A stretch of 64,000 nt of DNA from Rhodospirillales bacterium (lineage in GTDB: Bacteria > Pseudomonadota > Alphaproteobacteria > Acetobacterales > Acetobacteraceae), in NCBI GenBank assembly GCA_017304945.1, contig JAFKLG010000067.1, positions 19,234 through 83,233 of the forward strand, in the 5' to 3' direction. The notes below the pieces were generated by a model. That model saw nothing but the letters and a program-made list of their open reading frames with translations. It did no database searches and was not told the DNA's origin. Position 1 is the stretch's first letter; each line of letters begins with the position of its first letter. This document shows, piece after piece, positions 1 through 8,843 of this stretch. The position numbers were made by a program, and so were the translations under genes.

Positions 1-3000
1 GACCGGCTGCTCGCGATTGCACGCGCGCGCGCTCCGATGGATGCCGAAGCTCACGCCAACCACGCGGCGATCCTGCGTCATCTCGGTCGCCTGCCCGAAG
101 CGGAGGAGGCAGCGCGCACCGCGCTCACACTGGCGCCCAATCGCCCGGAAACGCACAACAATCTCGGCAATATCCTGCGAGACCGGGGTCGCTATCCCGA
201 GGCGATTGCTGCCTTTCAGGCTGCACTCGCGGCCGCCCCGGGCTTTGCCGACGCCTGGGCCAACCTCGCTTGGGTTTTCTCGCTCACGGGCCAGGCGCGC
301 GAAAGCGAACGCGCCGCGCGGCAGGCGATCGCGCAGGACCCGACCAACGCCAACGGGCACAACAATCTCGGTCTTGCTCTGATGCGTCAGAGTCGGTTGG
401 CAGAAGCCGAGGCAGCGCTGCGCCAGGCTCTCGCGCTGCGGCCCGACTTCGTCCTGCCCCACAGCAACATCCTGTTCTGCTTGAACTATCGGGAGGACCT
501 CACGCCCGAGGCGCTGTTCACCGAATATCGGGCCTGGGATCAACGCCACGCCGCCCCCCTGCGCCCCACCCATGAGGCGCATCAGCTTGACCGCACCCCC
601 GGTCGCCGCCTTCGCGTCGGATATGTGTCCCCCGACTTTCGCCAACATGCGGTGGCGCTGTTCGCCGAACCCCTGCTCGCAGCGCATGATCGCACTCAGG
701 TGGAGCTGTTCTGCTATGCCGAGGTGCCGGTTGCCGACGAGACGACCGAACGCTTCCGCATGCTTGCCGACCATTGGCGATCGACGATCGGCCTGACCGA
801 CGCGGAGGTAGCGGACATGATCCGCGCCGACCAGATCGACATCCTCGCCGATCTGGCCGGACACACCGCCGGCAACCGCCTGCTCGCCTTCGCCCGCAAG
901 CCCGCGCCCATCCAGATCGAATACATGCTGGGGCATGGCTACACGTCCGGCCTGTCCGCCATGGACGCATTCCTGGCCGACGACGTTCTCGCGCCGCCGG
1001 GCGCCGATCGCCTGTTCAGCGAACTCGTCGTCCGTCTGCCCCGGCTTCCGCTCGCCTACCGTCCGCCCGACGGCATGCCGCCCGTCACTCCCCTTCCCGC
1101 CCGCACCACCGGACATGTCACGTTCGGCTATTTCGGCCGCACAGTGCGCCTGACAGACACCGTGATCGGCACCTGGGCGCGTATCCTCCACGCCGTTCCG
1201 GGTTCGCGCCTCGTGCTCAACAGCGCCCCGTTCACCGAATCTGCTGGGCGCGACGCTTGCGCTGCCCGCTTCCGCGCCTGCGGCATCCCCGCCGACCGGC
1301 TCGATTTGATCTGCACCGCGCCCCAACCTGCGACCTGGGCCGCCTACGGGGGAATCGACATCGCACTCGATCCGTTTCCTCATAACGCCGGCACCACGAC
1401 GATCGAGGCGCTCCACCAGGGCGTGCCGGTGGTCAGCCTGGCCGGGCGACCGACCGTCGGCCGGTTCGGTGCGGCGATTCTGGGGGCCGTCGGGCTGCAG
1501 GACTGGGTCACCAGCGACCCGGACGCCTATGTCGCCCGCGCAGTGGCGGCAGCCGCCGATCTCGACGCCCTGGCCGCCTTGCGCGCCTCCCTCCGCAACC
1601 GGTTCGCCCAGGGCCCACTCGGCGATGCAGCCGGTCTCGCCCGCGCCGTCGAGGCGGTGTATCGCAGCTTGTGGGAGGAATGGCGCTCAGGCCGAGGCGC
1701 CTCCGCGCGGCTGCACGCCCTGTTCTCCACCGGCCAGATGGACGCGCTGCGTCACGAAGCCGACCGTGTGCTCGCAAGCGATCCGACGCACCCAGACGCG
1801 TTGCACCTCCTCGCCATGCTCGAACTGCGTGGCAACGACTGCCCACGCGCGCTCGGCCTGCTCGACCAGGCCCGCCCCACCCCCGACATCCTCACCGATC
1901 GCGGCGTCATCCTTCGCATGCTCGGGCGTTTGGACGCGGCGGAGGCAAGCTATCGCGCAGCCCTCGATCTCGCCCCCGGCCATGTCCATGCCTGGGGAAA
2001 TCTCGGCAACCTCCTCCTCGATGGACGCCGGCTATCGGAAGCGGAGGCCGCATTCGACGCGGCGCTCACCGCCGCCCCCGATCAGCCCTGGCTGCTGCGC
2101 GGGCGGGCGCTCGTCGCCCTGGCGCGAGAGGCGCCGGCCGAGGCGGAACCCCTGCTCCGCCGCGCGTTGCGCCACGCCCCCGAGGACCCCGACCTGCACG
2201 AGACGCTCGCCGCACTGTTAGGGCAGAACGGCCGCACGCTCGAGGCCGAAACCCACCACCGTGCGGCCCTGCCGCGCATCCGCGATCGACACCGCTGCCT
2301 GAGCAATCTCGCCGTCCTGCTCCAGGCCCAGGGCCGGCACGCCGAAGCCGAATCCTGCTTCCAGGAGGCGCTGGCCGTGCGCCCCGATTATGCCCCCGCC
2401 CACAGCAACCTGCTCTTCTCACTGAATTACCGAGACGATCTTCCGGCGGAGGCGATCACCGCCGCCTTCCGCACCTGGGATGCACGCCACGCCGCGCCTC
2501 TCACGGCCGCCGCCGCCCCCCACGACCACATCCCGGCGCCACACGGCCGTCGGCTTCGGATCGGCTACGTCTCCCCCGACTTCCGCCATCATGCCGTGGC
2601 GCTGTTCGCGGAACCGATGCTCGCGGCCCATGATCCCAAGGAGGTGGAGCTTTTCTGCTATGCCGAGGTCCCGGTCGAGGACGAGGTGACCGCCCGCTTC
2701 CGCGCCCGCGCGGACCACTGGCGGTCCACGGTCGGCCTCGACGATCAGGCCGTGGCGGACCAGATCCGCGCCGATCGGATCGACGTGCTGGTGGACCTCG
2801 CCGGGCACACCGCGGGAAGCCGGCTTCTGGTCTTCGCCCGCAAGCCCGCGCCGGTCCAGGTCGCCTACATCCTCGGCCATGGCAGCACCTCCGGCCTCGT
2901 CGCGATGGACGCCTTCATCGCCGATGCGACGCTCGTTCCGCCTGCTGCCGACGCGCTGTTCAGCGAGCGGGTGGTCCGGCTGCCGCGCATCCCGATCGCC

Positions 3001-3663
3001 TATCGCCCGCCGGCCGACATGCCCGCGCCGACATCGCTCCCCGCCCGCACGACGGGCCACGTCACCTTCGGCTATTTCGGTCGGCCCGAACGGCTGAGCC
3101 CACGTGTCATCGCGACCTGGGCCCGTATCCTGCGCGTGCTCCCGTCGGCGCGACTGGTGCTCAACAGCCGTCCCTTTTTCGAGCCCGCCTTCCGCGACCT
3201 CTATCGAACGCGGTTCGCGGAGGAGGGCATCGGGCCCGACCGCCTCGACCTCACTTACACACACCCGCAACCACGCACGTGGGAGGCCTACGGGCGCATC
3301 GATATCGGGCTCGACCCGTTCCCGCACAACGCCGGCACGACCACGATCGAAGCGCTGTGGCAGGGCGTTCCGGTTCTGACACTCGCCGACCGCCCTCCGG
3401 TCGGACGCTTCGGAGCGAGCATCCTGCGATCCGTCGGGCTCGATGACTGGATCGCCCCCGATCTCGATGCCTATGTGGCGCGAGCGGTCGCAGCGGCGAC
3501 CCAGCTCGACGCGCTCTCGGATCTACGCGCCGCCCTGCGTGCGCGCGTACAGGCGTCGGCCTTGTGTGATGCGGACGATCTGGCCCGTTGCCTGGAGCGG
3601 ACGTATCGCGAGCTGATCGAAGCTTGGCACGCCCATCGCGCTGTCCCGATCGCGGCGGAGTAG
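1..3663 (+). CDS. TPR protein with two tandem GT41 (O-GlcNAc-transferase/SPINDLY-like) modules, 5' end cut by window
   Basis: The protein has the order TPR, GT41, TPR, GT41. The first TPR block runs to about nt 560 and the first GT41 domain covers about nt 600-1680. The second TPR block covers about nt 1720-2440 and the second GT41 domain about nt 2545-3650. Each GT41 copy keeps GYVSPDF, DLAGHTAG with the family histidine, LGH..TSG, a LNS strand and HNAGTTTIEAL, the sugar-nucleotide-binding signature. The copies align along their length, so this is an internal duplication. The reading frame is open from base 1 and the residues before the first ATG (nt 37) continue a TPR helix, so the true start lies upstream. 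Family members transfer a sugar from a nucleotide sugar to protein Ser/Thr. Its place at the head of a nucleotide-sugar operon suggests it glycosylates a surface or flagellar protein; the acceptor is not known. Confidence 0.9.
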   Translation, partial: DRLLAIARARAPMDAEAHANHAAILRHLGRLPEAEEAARTALTLAPNRPETHNNLGNILRDRGRYPEAIAAFQAALAAAPGFADAWANLAWVFSLTGQARESERAARQAIAQDPTNANGHNNLGLALMRQSRLAEAEAALRQALALRPDFVLPHSNILFCLNYREDLTPEALFTEYRAWDQRHAAPLRPTHEAHQLDRTPGRRLRVGYVSPDFRQHAVALFAEPLLAAHDRTQVELFCYAEVPVADETTERFRMLADHWRSTIGLTDAEVADMIRADQIDILADLAGHTAGNRLLAFARKPAPIQIEYMLGHGYTSGLSAMDAFLADDVLAPPGADRLFSELVVRLPRLPLAYRPPDGMPPVTPLPARTTGHVTFGYFGRTVRLTDTVIGTWARILHAVPGSRLVLNSAPFTESAGRDACAARFRACGIPADRLDLICTAPQPATWAAYGGIDIALDPFPHNAGTTTIEALHQGVPVVSLAGRPTVGRFGAAILGAVGLQDWVTSDPDAYVARAVAAAADLDALAALRASLRNRFAQGPLGDAAGLARAVEAVYRSLWEEWRSGRGASARLHALFSTGQMDALRHEADRVLASDPTHPDALHLLAMLELRGNDCPRALGLLDQARPTPDILTDRGVILRMLGRLDAAEASYRAALDLAPGHVHAWGNLGNLLLDGRRLSEAEAAFDAALTAAPDQPWLLRGRALVALAREAPAEAEPLLRRALRHAPEDPDLHETLAALLGQNGRTLEAETHHRAALPRIRDRHRCLSNLAVLLQAQGRHAEAESCFQEALAVRPDYAPAHSNLLFSLNYRDDLPAEAITAAFRTWDARHAAPLTAAAAPHDHIPAPHGRRLRIGYVSPDFRHHAVALFAEPMLAAHDPKEVELFCYAEVPVEDEVTARFRARADHWRSTVGLDDQAVADQIRADRIDVLVDLAGHTAGSRLLVFARKPAPVQVAYILGHGSTSGLVAMDAFIADATLVPPAADALFSERVVRLPRIPIAYRPPADMPAPTSLPARTTGHVTFGYFGRPERLSPRVIATWARILRVLPSARLVLNSRPFFEPAFRDLYRTRFAEEGIGPDRLDLTYTHPQPRTWEAYGRIDIGLDPFPHNAGTTTIEALWQGVPVLTLADRPPVGRFGASILRSVGLDDWIAPDLDAYVARAVAAATQLDALSDLRAALRARVQASALCDADDLARCLERTYRELIEAWHAHRAVPIAAE

Positions 3664-3667
3664 CGGC

Positions 3668-4162
3668 ATGATCGTCGCCGCCAGCACCGCACGCATCTCC
3701 CCGCTCGCCGACATCGAGGACTCCGCGCGCGGTACCCGCATCGAGATCGGGGCGGAGGTGGTCATCGACTCGTTCGTGAAGATCAAGCCGGCGGGCGGGT
3801 CCGGCGATGTCGTGATCGGCGCCGGATCGGTGATCAACGCCGGGTGTGTGCTCTACACCGGGAACGGCATTCGCATCGGACGCAATGTGCTGATCGCCGC
3901 CAACTGCACGCTCGCGCCGACGAACCACGCCTTTGCCGATCCCGACCGCCCGATCCGCACGCAAGGGTTCCAACCAAGCCGCGGAGGGATCGAGATTGGC
4001 GACGACGTGTGGATCGGCGCGAATTGCGTGCTGCTGGACGGGGCGCGCATCGGGTCGGGCGCGGTGATCGGTGCGGGCTCGCTGGTCCGAGGGACCCTGC
4101 CGCCCTTCTGCCGCGCCTGGGGGCAGCCAGCCGAACCGCGCGACTGGCGTAAGGCGCCGTGA
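3668..4162 (+). CDS. Left-handed beta-helix acyltransferase (WbbJ/maltose-acetyltransferase-like)
   Basis: This 164-residue protein is built almost wholly of hexapeptide repeats with [LIV]-G-X4 periodicity (IGAGSVINAG, IGRNVLIAANC, IGDDVWIGANC, IGSGAVIGAGS). It also has the Asn-His pair (PTNHAF) that carries the catalytic histidine in sugar O/N-acetyltransferases. Such enzymes form trimers and move an acetyl group from acetyl-CoA to a sugar. The gene starts 5 bp after the TPR/GT41 gene and its stop overlaps the next start (TGATG), so it is co-transcribed with the sugar genes. Probable role: acetylation of the deoxysugar made by this operon. The exact substrate is not readable from sequence. 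Confidence 0.85.
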   Translation: MIVAASTARISPLADIEDSARGTRIEIGAEVVIDSFVKIKPAGGSGDVVIGAGSVINAGCVLYTGNGIRIGRNVLIAANCTLAPTNHAFADPDRPIRTQGFQPSRGGIEIGDDVWIGANCVLLDGARIGSGAVIGAGSLVRGTLPPFCRAWGQPAEPRDWRKAP

Positions 4163-5004
4163 TGCGGTTCACGATCCTGGGCGCCGCCGGCACCATCGGC
4201 AGCGCGCTGGCCGAGGCGCTGGAGGTGGAGGGACACGCCGTGACCCGCGTCACGCGTGACACGCTCCGCTCGACCCTCGCGGCAGGAGAGCCAGCCGGGC
4301 ACGTGATCAACTGTATCGGGATGACCGGCGACTTCCGCACGCGGCCGCATGCAACGGCCGAGGCGCATGTGACGATCACCGCCGCCTGCCTCACCGCGCT
4401 GCGGTTCGACTCCTTCCTCTTTCTCTCCTCGACCCGCCTCTACGGGCGCGCAGCAGCGACTGCGGAAGCCACACCCATCCCATGCGCCAGTGGCGATCCC
4501 TCCGATCTCTATACGCTCACGAAGCTGACCGGTGAGGCGCTGTGCCTCGTCGATCCACGCCCTTGCGTGCGCGTGGTTCGGCTTTCCAACGTGTATGGCG
4601 GCCTCGCGCCCGACACGTTCCTCGGCGCGGTCCTGGCGGAGGGGTGCAAAGGCGCCGCGGTGCAGATCCGCCAGGCCGCCGACTCCGAGAAGGACTATGT
4701 CAGCCTGGCGGACGTCGTCGCCCTGCTGCCGCGGATCGCGGGCGACGGGCGGCACCGGCTGTACAACGTCGCGACCGGGCGCAACGTGCGGCACGATGCG
4801 ATTGCCGCGGTCCTGCGCGCCCAGGGCTGGTCGGTCGGATTTGCCCCGAACGCCGCGACGCATCGCTTCCCGCTGATCGACACCACGCGCCTGCAAGGCG
4901 AATTTGCCCCGTCGTTAAGAGGTCTTTTAGACGACCTCCCTACCCTCGTGGCATCAGGACAGGAGGTCCGATGCTCACCATCGATGAGGCCGGTGGCCGT
5001 GTGA
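4162..5004 (+). CDS. NAD-dependent epimerase/dehydratase (extended SDR)
   Basis: An N-terminal Rossmann motif (GAAGTIGSALAEAL), a serine in FLSSTRLYG and a YTLTK active-site pair identify an extended SDR that acts on nucleotide sugars. The protein is about 280 residues, short for the family. A GTG lies one codon upstream (4159); the ATG at 4162 overlaps the previous stop and is preferred. The 3' end runs 34 bp into the next gene, whose own strong ribosome site lies inside this one. It probably does a ketoreduction or epimerisation step on the CDP-sugar intermediate of the operon; which carbon is not clear. Confidence 0.82.
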   Translation: MRFTILGAAGTIGSALAEALEVEGHAVTRVTRDTLRSTLAAGEPAGHVINCIGMTGDFRTRPHATAEAHVTITAACLTALRFDSFLFLSSTRLYGRAAATAEATPIPCASGDPSDLYTLTKLTGEALCLVDPRPCVRVVRLSNVYGGLAPDTFLGAVLAEGCKGAAVQIRQAADSEKDYVSLADVVALLPRIAGDGRHRLYNVATGRNVRHDAIAAVLRAQGWSVGFAPNAATHRFPLIDTTRLQGEFAPSLRGLLDDLPTLVASGQEVRCSPSMRPVAV

Positions 5005-5738
5005 TCCTCCAGCGGCCGGACGGCACGCGCGCCACGTACGCACTCGACACCCATGAGGCGTTCGAAGCTATCTCCGCCGCCTGGCTGCGCTGTGGCTGGG
5101 ACACGAAATACGTCTACAGCTTCACCTGGATGGGCCGTCCCATCATCCAGTTGCCCGAGGACATGATCCGCATCCAGGAGGTGATCTGGCGCCTCCGCCC
5201 GGACGTGATCATCGAGACCGGCGTCGCGCATGGCGGCTCGCTCGTCTTCTACGCGAGCCTTTGTGCGGCGATGGGACGCGGCCGCGTCATCGGCGTCGAT
5301 GTCGAGATTCGTCCGCCCAACCGCGCGGCGATCGAGGCGCATCCGCTCGCACCGCACATCATGCTGATCGAGGGCAGTTCCACCGACCCACGCACCATCG
5401 CGACCGTCGAAGCGGCCGTGGCGGCGGATGAAACCACGCTCGTCATCCTCGACAGCAATCACAGTCGCGATCACGTCGCCGCCGAACTCGATGCCTACGC
5501 GCCGCTCGTGTCCCCGAACTCCTACATCGTCGCCTGCGACGGGATCATGGCGCAGGTCGTCGGCGCGCCGCGCACGCAGCCCGACTGGAGCTGGAACAAT
5601 CCGATCACCGCCGTCGAGGCCTTCCTGCAGCGCAATCCCGAATTCGTCCTCGAGGAACCCGACTTCGCCTTCAACGAGGGCCAGGTACGCAACCGCGTCA
5701 CCTACTGGCCGAAATGCTTCCTGCGGCGTCGGCCATGA
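4971..5738 (+). CDS. CmcI-type cephalosporin hydroxylase / sugar O-methyltransferase family protein
   Basis: The 255-residue protein matches the CmcI family (Pfam cephalosporin hydroxylase, a SAM-methyltransferase fold). Visible marks are ETGVAHGGS at the SAM loop, GVDVEIR, and LDSNHSRDHV, the region bearing the metal or active-site acids. Despite the name, relatives in glycan clusters are O-methyltransferases, for example rhamnosyl O-methyltransferases. The start at 4971 is fixed by a strong AGGAGG five bases upstream; the frame is open further upstream but without a comparable site. The stop overlaps the next start by ATGA. Most likely it O-methylates the sugar of this operon. Confidence 0.82.
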   Translation: MLTIDEAGGRVILQRPDGTRATYALDTHEAFEAISAAWLRCGWDTKYVYSFTWMGRPIIQLPEDMIRIQEVIWRLRPDVIIETGVAHGGSLVFYASLCAAMGRGRVIGVDVEIRPPNRAAIEAHPLAPHIMLIEGSSTDPRTIATVEAAVAADETTLVILDSNHSRDHVAAELDAYAPLVSPNSYIVACDGIMAQVVGAPRTQPDWSWNNPITAVEAFLQRNPEFVLEEPDFAFNEGQVRNRVTYWPKCFLRRRP

Positions 5739-6511
5739 AAGCGGTCATCCTCGCCGGCGGCCTCGGTACGCGCATCGCCGAGGAATCGCATCTCCGCCCG
5801 AAGCCGATGATCGAGATCGGCGGCAGGCCGATCCTCTGGCACATCATGAACACCTACACCGTCCATGGTGTGACGGAGTTCGTGATCTGCCTCGGCTATC
5901 GCGGCCACATGATCAAGGAATACTTCGCCAACTACATGCTGCATGCGTCGGACGTCACCGTGGACGCGCGCAGCGGTGAGGTCACCTACCACCGCAACTA
6001 CGCCGAACCCTGGCGCATCACGCTCGTCGACACCGGCCTCTCCACCATGACCGGCGGCCGCCTCAAGCGCGTCAGCCGCTATCTCGATCCGGACGAATGC
6101 TTCTGCATGACGTACGGGGACGGGGTCGCGGATATCGACATCTCCGCCCTGATCGCGTTCCACCGCCGCCATGGCCGCCTCGCCACCGTCACCGCGGTCA
6201 CCCCGCCCGGGCGGTACGGCGCGCTGCTGATGGAGCAGGAGCGTGTGGTCGCCTTCACCGAGAAGCCGCCCGGCGACAACGGTCTGATCAATGGCGGGTA
6301 TTTCGTGCTGCACCCGGCCGTGCTGGACCGGATCGAAGACGACGATACGCCGTGGGAGACGAGTCCGCTCGAAAGCCTCGCGCGCGACGGCGAACTCCGC
6401 GCGTTCCATCATCGCGGCTTCTGGCAGGCGATGGACACGCTACGGGATCGCCAGGCGCTCGAAGCGCTCTGGTCTTCCGGCCAGGCGCCGTGGAAGGTGT
6501 GGCACGGGTGA
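5735..6511 (+). CDS. rfbF: Glucose-1-phosphate cytidylyltransferase
   Basis: This is a 258-residue nucleotidyltransferase with GGLGTRI near the N-terminus, RPKPMIEIGG (the substrate lysine) and GYRGHMIKEYF, and it resembles RfbF/DdhA along its whole length. The reaction is CTP + alpha-D-glucose 1-phosphate to CDP-glucose + pyrophosphate, in the cytoplasm. The ATG at 5735 overlaps the previous stop (ATGA) and is preferred to an in-frame ATG 21 bp upstream. The next gene begins inside its stop codon. It commits the operon to CDP-linked, not dTDP-linked, deoxysugars. Confidence 0.95.
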   Translation: MKAVILAGGLGTRIAEESHLRPKPMIEIGGRPILWHIMNTYTVHGVTEFVICLGYRGHMIKEYFANYMLHASDVTVDARSGEVTYHRNYAEPWRITLVDTGLSTMTGGRLKRVSRYLDPDECFCMTYGDGVADIDISALIAFHRRHGRLATVTAVTPPGRYGALLMEQERVVAFTEKPPGDNGLINGGYFVLHPAVLDRIEDDDTPWETSPLESLARDGELRAFHHRGFWQAMDTLRDRQALEALWSSGQAPWKVWHG

Positions 6512-7587
6512 ACCGTTCCCCCCATCCCGGCCTCGATCCCCGCTTCTGGGCCGGCAAGCGGGTCCTGCTGACCGGCCACACCGGCTTCAAGGGCGCCTGG
6601 GCCGCCTTGTGGCTGCATCGGCTGGGTGCCCGCGTCACCGGCCTCGCGCTGCCCCCGGATGGGCTGAACCTGTACGACACCCTGGGCATCGAGCGGTTCG
6701 TGCCCGCGTACCACGCCGACCTGCGCGACGCCGCCGCGGTCGCCGACGTGGTGCGCGCGTGCGAGCCGGAACTCGTGCTTCATCTCGGCGCACAGGCCCT
6801 CGTGCCCGTCGCGCATCGTCACCCGGTCGACACGTTTGCAACCAATCTGCTCGGAACCGTCCATCTGCTCGACGCGCTGCGCGACGTGGACGGGCTGCGC
6901 GCCGTGCTGATCGTCACGACGGACAAAGTCTACCTTCCCTGTCCGGACGGCACGCCGCATCGGGAGACGGATCGCCTGGGCGGGCTCGAACCGTATGCCG
7001 CGTCGAAAGCGGCTTGCGAGCTCGCCACCGCGGCGATGGCGCGCACCTATCTTGCGCCGCGCGGCATTCCGGTCGCGACGGCGCGCGGCGGCAACGTGGT
7101 GGGTGGCGGCGATTTCGCGAGCGGCCGCCTCGTGCCCGATGCCGTTCGGGCCGCCCTCACGGGTGTGCCGCTCGCCCTGCGCAATCCACAGGCCACACGC
7201 CCGTGGCAACACGTGCTCGATTGCCTCAGCGGCTACTTCGCCTATCTCGCCGCCCTCGCGGACCATCAGCCATTGCCGGCCGCGCTCAATTTCGGCCCCG
7301 CTCCCATTGCGGCGCCCATCACCGTCGCGGCGTTCGCCAACGCCATCATGGATGCGTTCGGCGCGGCCGCCGAATGGGCCGCCGATCCCGCCCCGCACCC
7401 GCCGGAAACGCACGCCCTCGCGCTCGACTCCACCCAGGCGCGCGCCGTCCTCGACTGGCGGCAGCGCATGCCGGCCCCGCTCATGCTGTCCGCCACGGCG
7501 GACTGGTACCGCGCCTGGGCGGCCGGCGAGCCGGACATGGAGGCGTTCACGCTGCGCCAGATTGCCGCCTACGAGGCTCTGCCATGA
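6508..7587 (+). CDS. rfbG: CDP-glucose 4,6-dehydratase
   Basis: An extended SDR of 359 residues with GHTGFKGAW at the NAD+ loop, TTDKVY, and a YAASK catalytic pair. This TGFKG loop and the length match RfbG/DdhB. It converts CDP-glucose to CDP-4-keto-6-deoxyglucose, the branch point for CDP-deoxysugars. The start is a GTG overlapping the cytidylyltransferase stop (GTGA), with FWAGKRVLLTG following as in the family. The 3' end overlaps the methyltransferase start by 4 bp. rfbF-rfbG-methyltransferase-RmlC-like order points to a C-methylated 6-deoxyhexose. Confidence 0.94.
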   Translation: MNRSPHPGLDPRFWAGKRVLLTGHTGFKGAWAALWLHRLGARVTGLALPPDGLNLYDTLGIERFVPAYHADLRDAAAVADVVRACEPELVLHLGAQALVPVAHRHPVDTFATNLLGTVHLLDALRDVDGLRAVLIVTTDKVYLPCPDGTPHRETDRLGGLEPYAASKAACELATAAMARTYLAPRGIPVATARGGNVVGGGDFASGRLVPDAVRAALTGVPLALRNPQATRPWQHVLDCLSGYFAYLAALADHQPLPAALNFGPAPIAAPITVAAFANAIMDAFGAAAEWAADPAPHPPETHALALDSTQARAVLDWRQRMPAPLMLSATADWYRAWAAGEPDMEAFTLRQIAAYEALP

Positions 7588-8816
7588 CCGATCCGATTTG
7601 CCGGCTCTGCACCATGCCCCTGCGCCATTCGCTGGTCGACCTGGGTGCCACGCCGCTCGCGAACGCCTTCGTCACACCCGAACAGGCGGCGGAGGGCGTG
7701 GACCGCGCCTATCCCTTGCACGCGCGCGTCTGCGAACACTGCCTGCTGGTGCAGGTCGATCCGGTCGTGCCGGCCGACCACATCTTCTCCGAGTACGCCT
7801 ATTTCTCCTCCTTCTCCTCGAGCTGGATCGCGCATGCGCGCCGCTACACCGCCGCGATGACCAGCCGGTTCGCGCTCGACCCCGAGTCGCTCGTCGTGGA
7901 AGTCGCGTCGAACGATGGCTACCTGCTGCGCCACTTCCAGACCGCCGGCCTCCGCGTCCTGGGCGTGGAGCCGGCCGCCAATGTGGCCGCCGCCGCGCGG
8001 GCGATCGGCGTTCCCACCGAGATCGCCTTCTTCGGCCGCGATACGGCGCGCGCGTTGGTCGCGCGGCATGGCCAGGCGGACCAGATGGTCGCCAACAACG
8101 TTCTCGCGCATGTCCCCGACCTGTTCGACTTCGCGGCAGGGTTCGCGATCATGCTGCGCCCGCAGGGTGTCGCAACATTCGAGTTCCCGCATGTGCTGAA
8201 CCTGCTCGAACGGGTGCAGTTCGACACGATCTATCACGAGCACTACGCCTATCTGTCGCTGCTGGTCGTGGAGCGGCTGCTGCTCTCGGTCGGCCTGCGC
8301 GTCTTCGATGTGGAGCAACTCGCGACCCATGGGGGTTCGCTGCGGGTTTACGCCTGTCACCTCGATGCGCGTCACCCGCAGACCCAGGCCGTGCAGGCGC
8401 TGCGCCAGCGCGAAACCGACGCCGAACTCGACCGGATCGAGCGCTATCACGGATTCAGCCGCAAGGTCGCCGCCGTGCTCGAGGAGCTGCGTGCGTTCGC
8501 CGCCACCTGCCATGACCAAGGCCGACGCCTCGCCGCCTATGGCGCGGCGGCGAAAGGCAACACGCTGCTGAACTGCGCCGGGCTGTGCGCCGAGGACCTG
8601 GTCTGCGTCGCCGACCGCAACCCGGCGAAACAGGGCAAGCTGCTGCCCGGCAGCCACGTGCCTGTGGTGACGCCGGAAGCGCTCATCGCCGCGCGGCCGG
8701 ACGACCTGCTGATCCTGCCCTGGAACATCGCCCCGGAAATCATCCGGGAGATGCAGCCGTTGCGTGCGCAGGGGACGCGCTTCTGGGCCATGACGCCGAT
8801 GCTCCACGCACTGTGA
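7584..8816 (+). CDS. Sugar C-methyltransferase (TylCIII/NovU-like, zinc-binding N-terminus)
   Basis: The 410-residue protein opens with two CxxC zinc-finger pairs (CRLC; CEHC), then a SAM domain (VVEVASNDGYLL), a central EFPH and YHEHYAYLS segment bearing the family His/Glu pair, and a C-terminal GAAAKGNTLLN domain. This is the Methyltransf_13/11/14 order of nucleotide-sugar C-methyltransferases. They add a methyl group to C3 of a 4-keto-6-deoxysugar. Its substrate is probably CDP-4-keto-6-deoxyglucose from the preceding gene. The ATG overlaps the dehydratase stop by ATGA. Family assignment is firm; the methylated carbon is inferred. Confidence 0.9.
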   Translation: MTDPICRLCTMPLRHSLVDLGATPLANAFVTPEQAAEGVDRAYPLHARVCEHCLLVQVDPVVPADHIFSEYAYFSSFSSSWIAHARRYTAAMTSRFALDPESLVVEVASNDGYLLRHFQTAGLRVLGVEPAANVAAAARAIGVPTEIAFFGRDTARALVARHGQADQMVANNVLAHVPDLFDFAAGFAIMLRPQGVATFEFPHVLNLLERVQFDTIYHEHYAYLSLLVVERLLLSVGLRVFDVEQLATHGGSLRVYACHLDARHPQTQAVQALRQRETDAELDRIERYHGFSRKVAAVLEELRAFAATCHDQGRRLAAYGAAAKGNTLLNCAGLCAEDLVCVADRNPAKQGKLLPGSHVPVVTPEALIAARPDDLLILPWNIAPEIIREMQPLRAQGTRFWAMTPMLHAL

Positions 8817-8843
8817 TGCCCCGCGCGCCATGACGTCTTCGCC

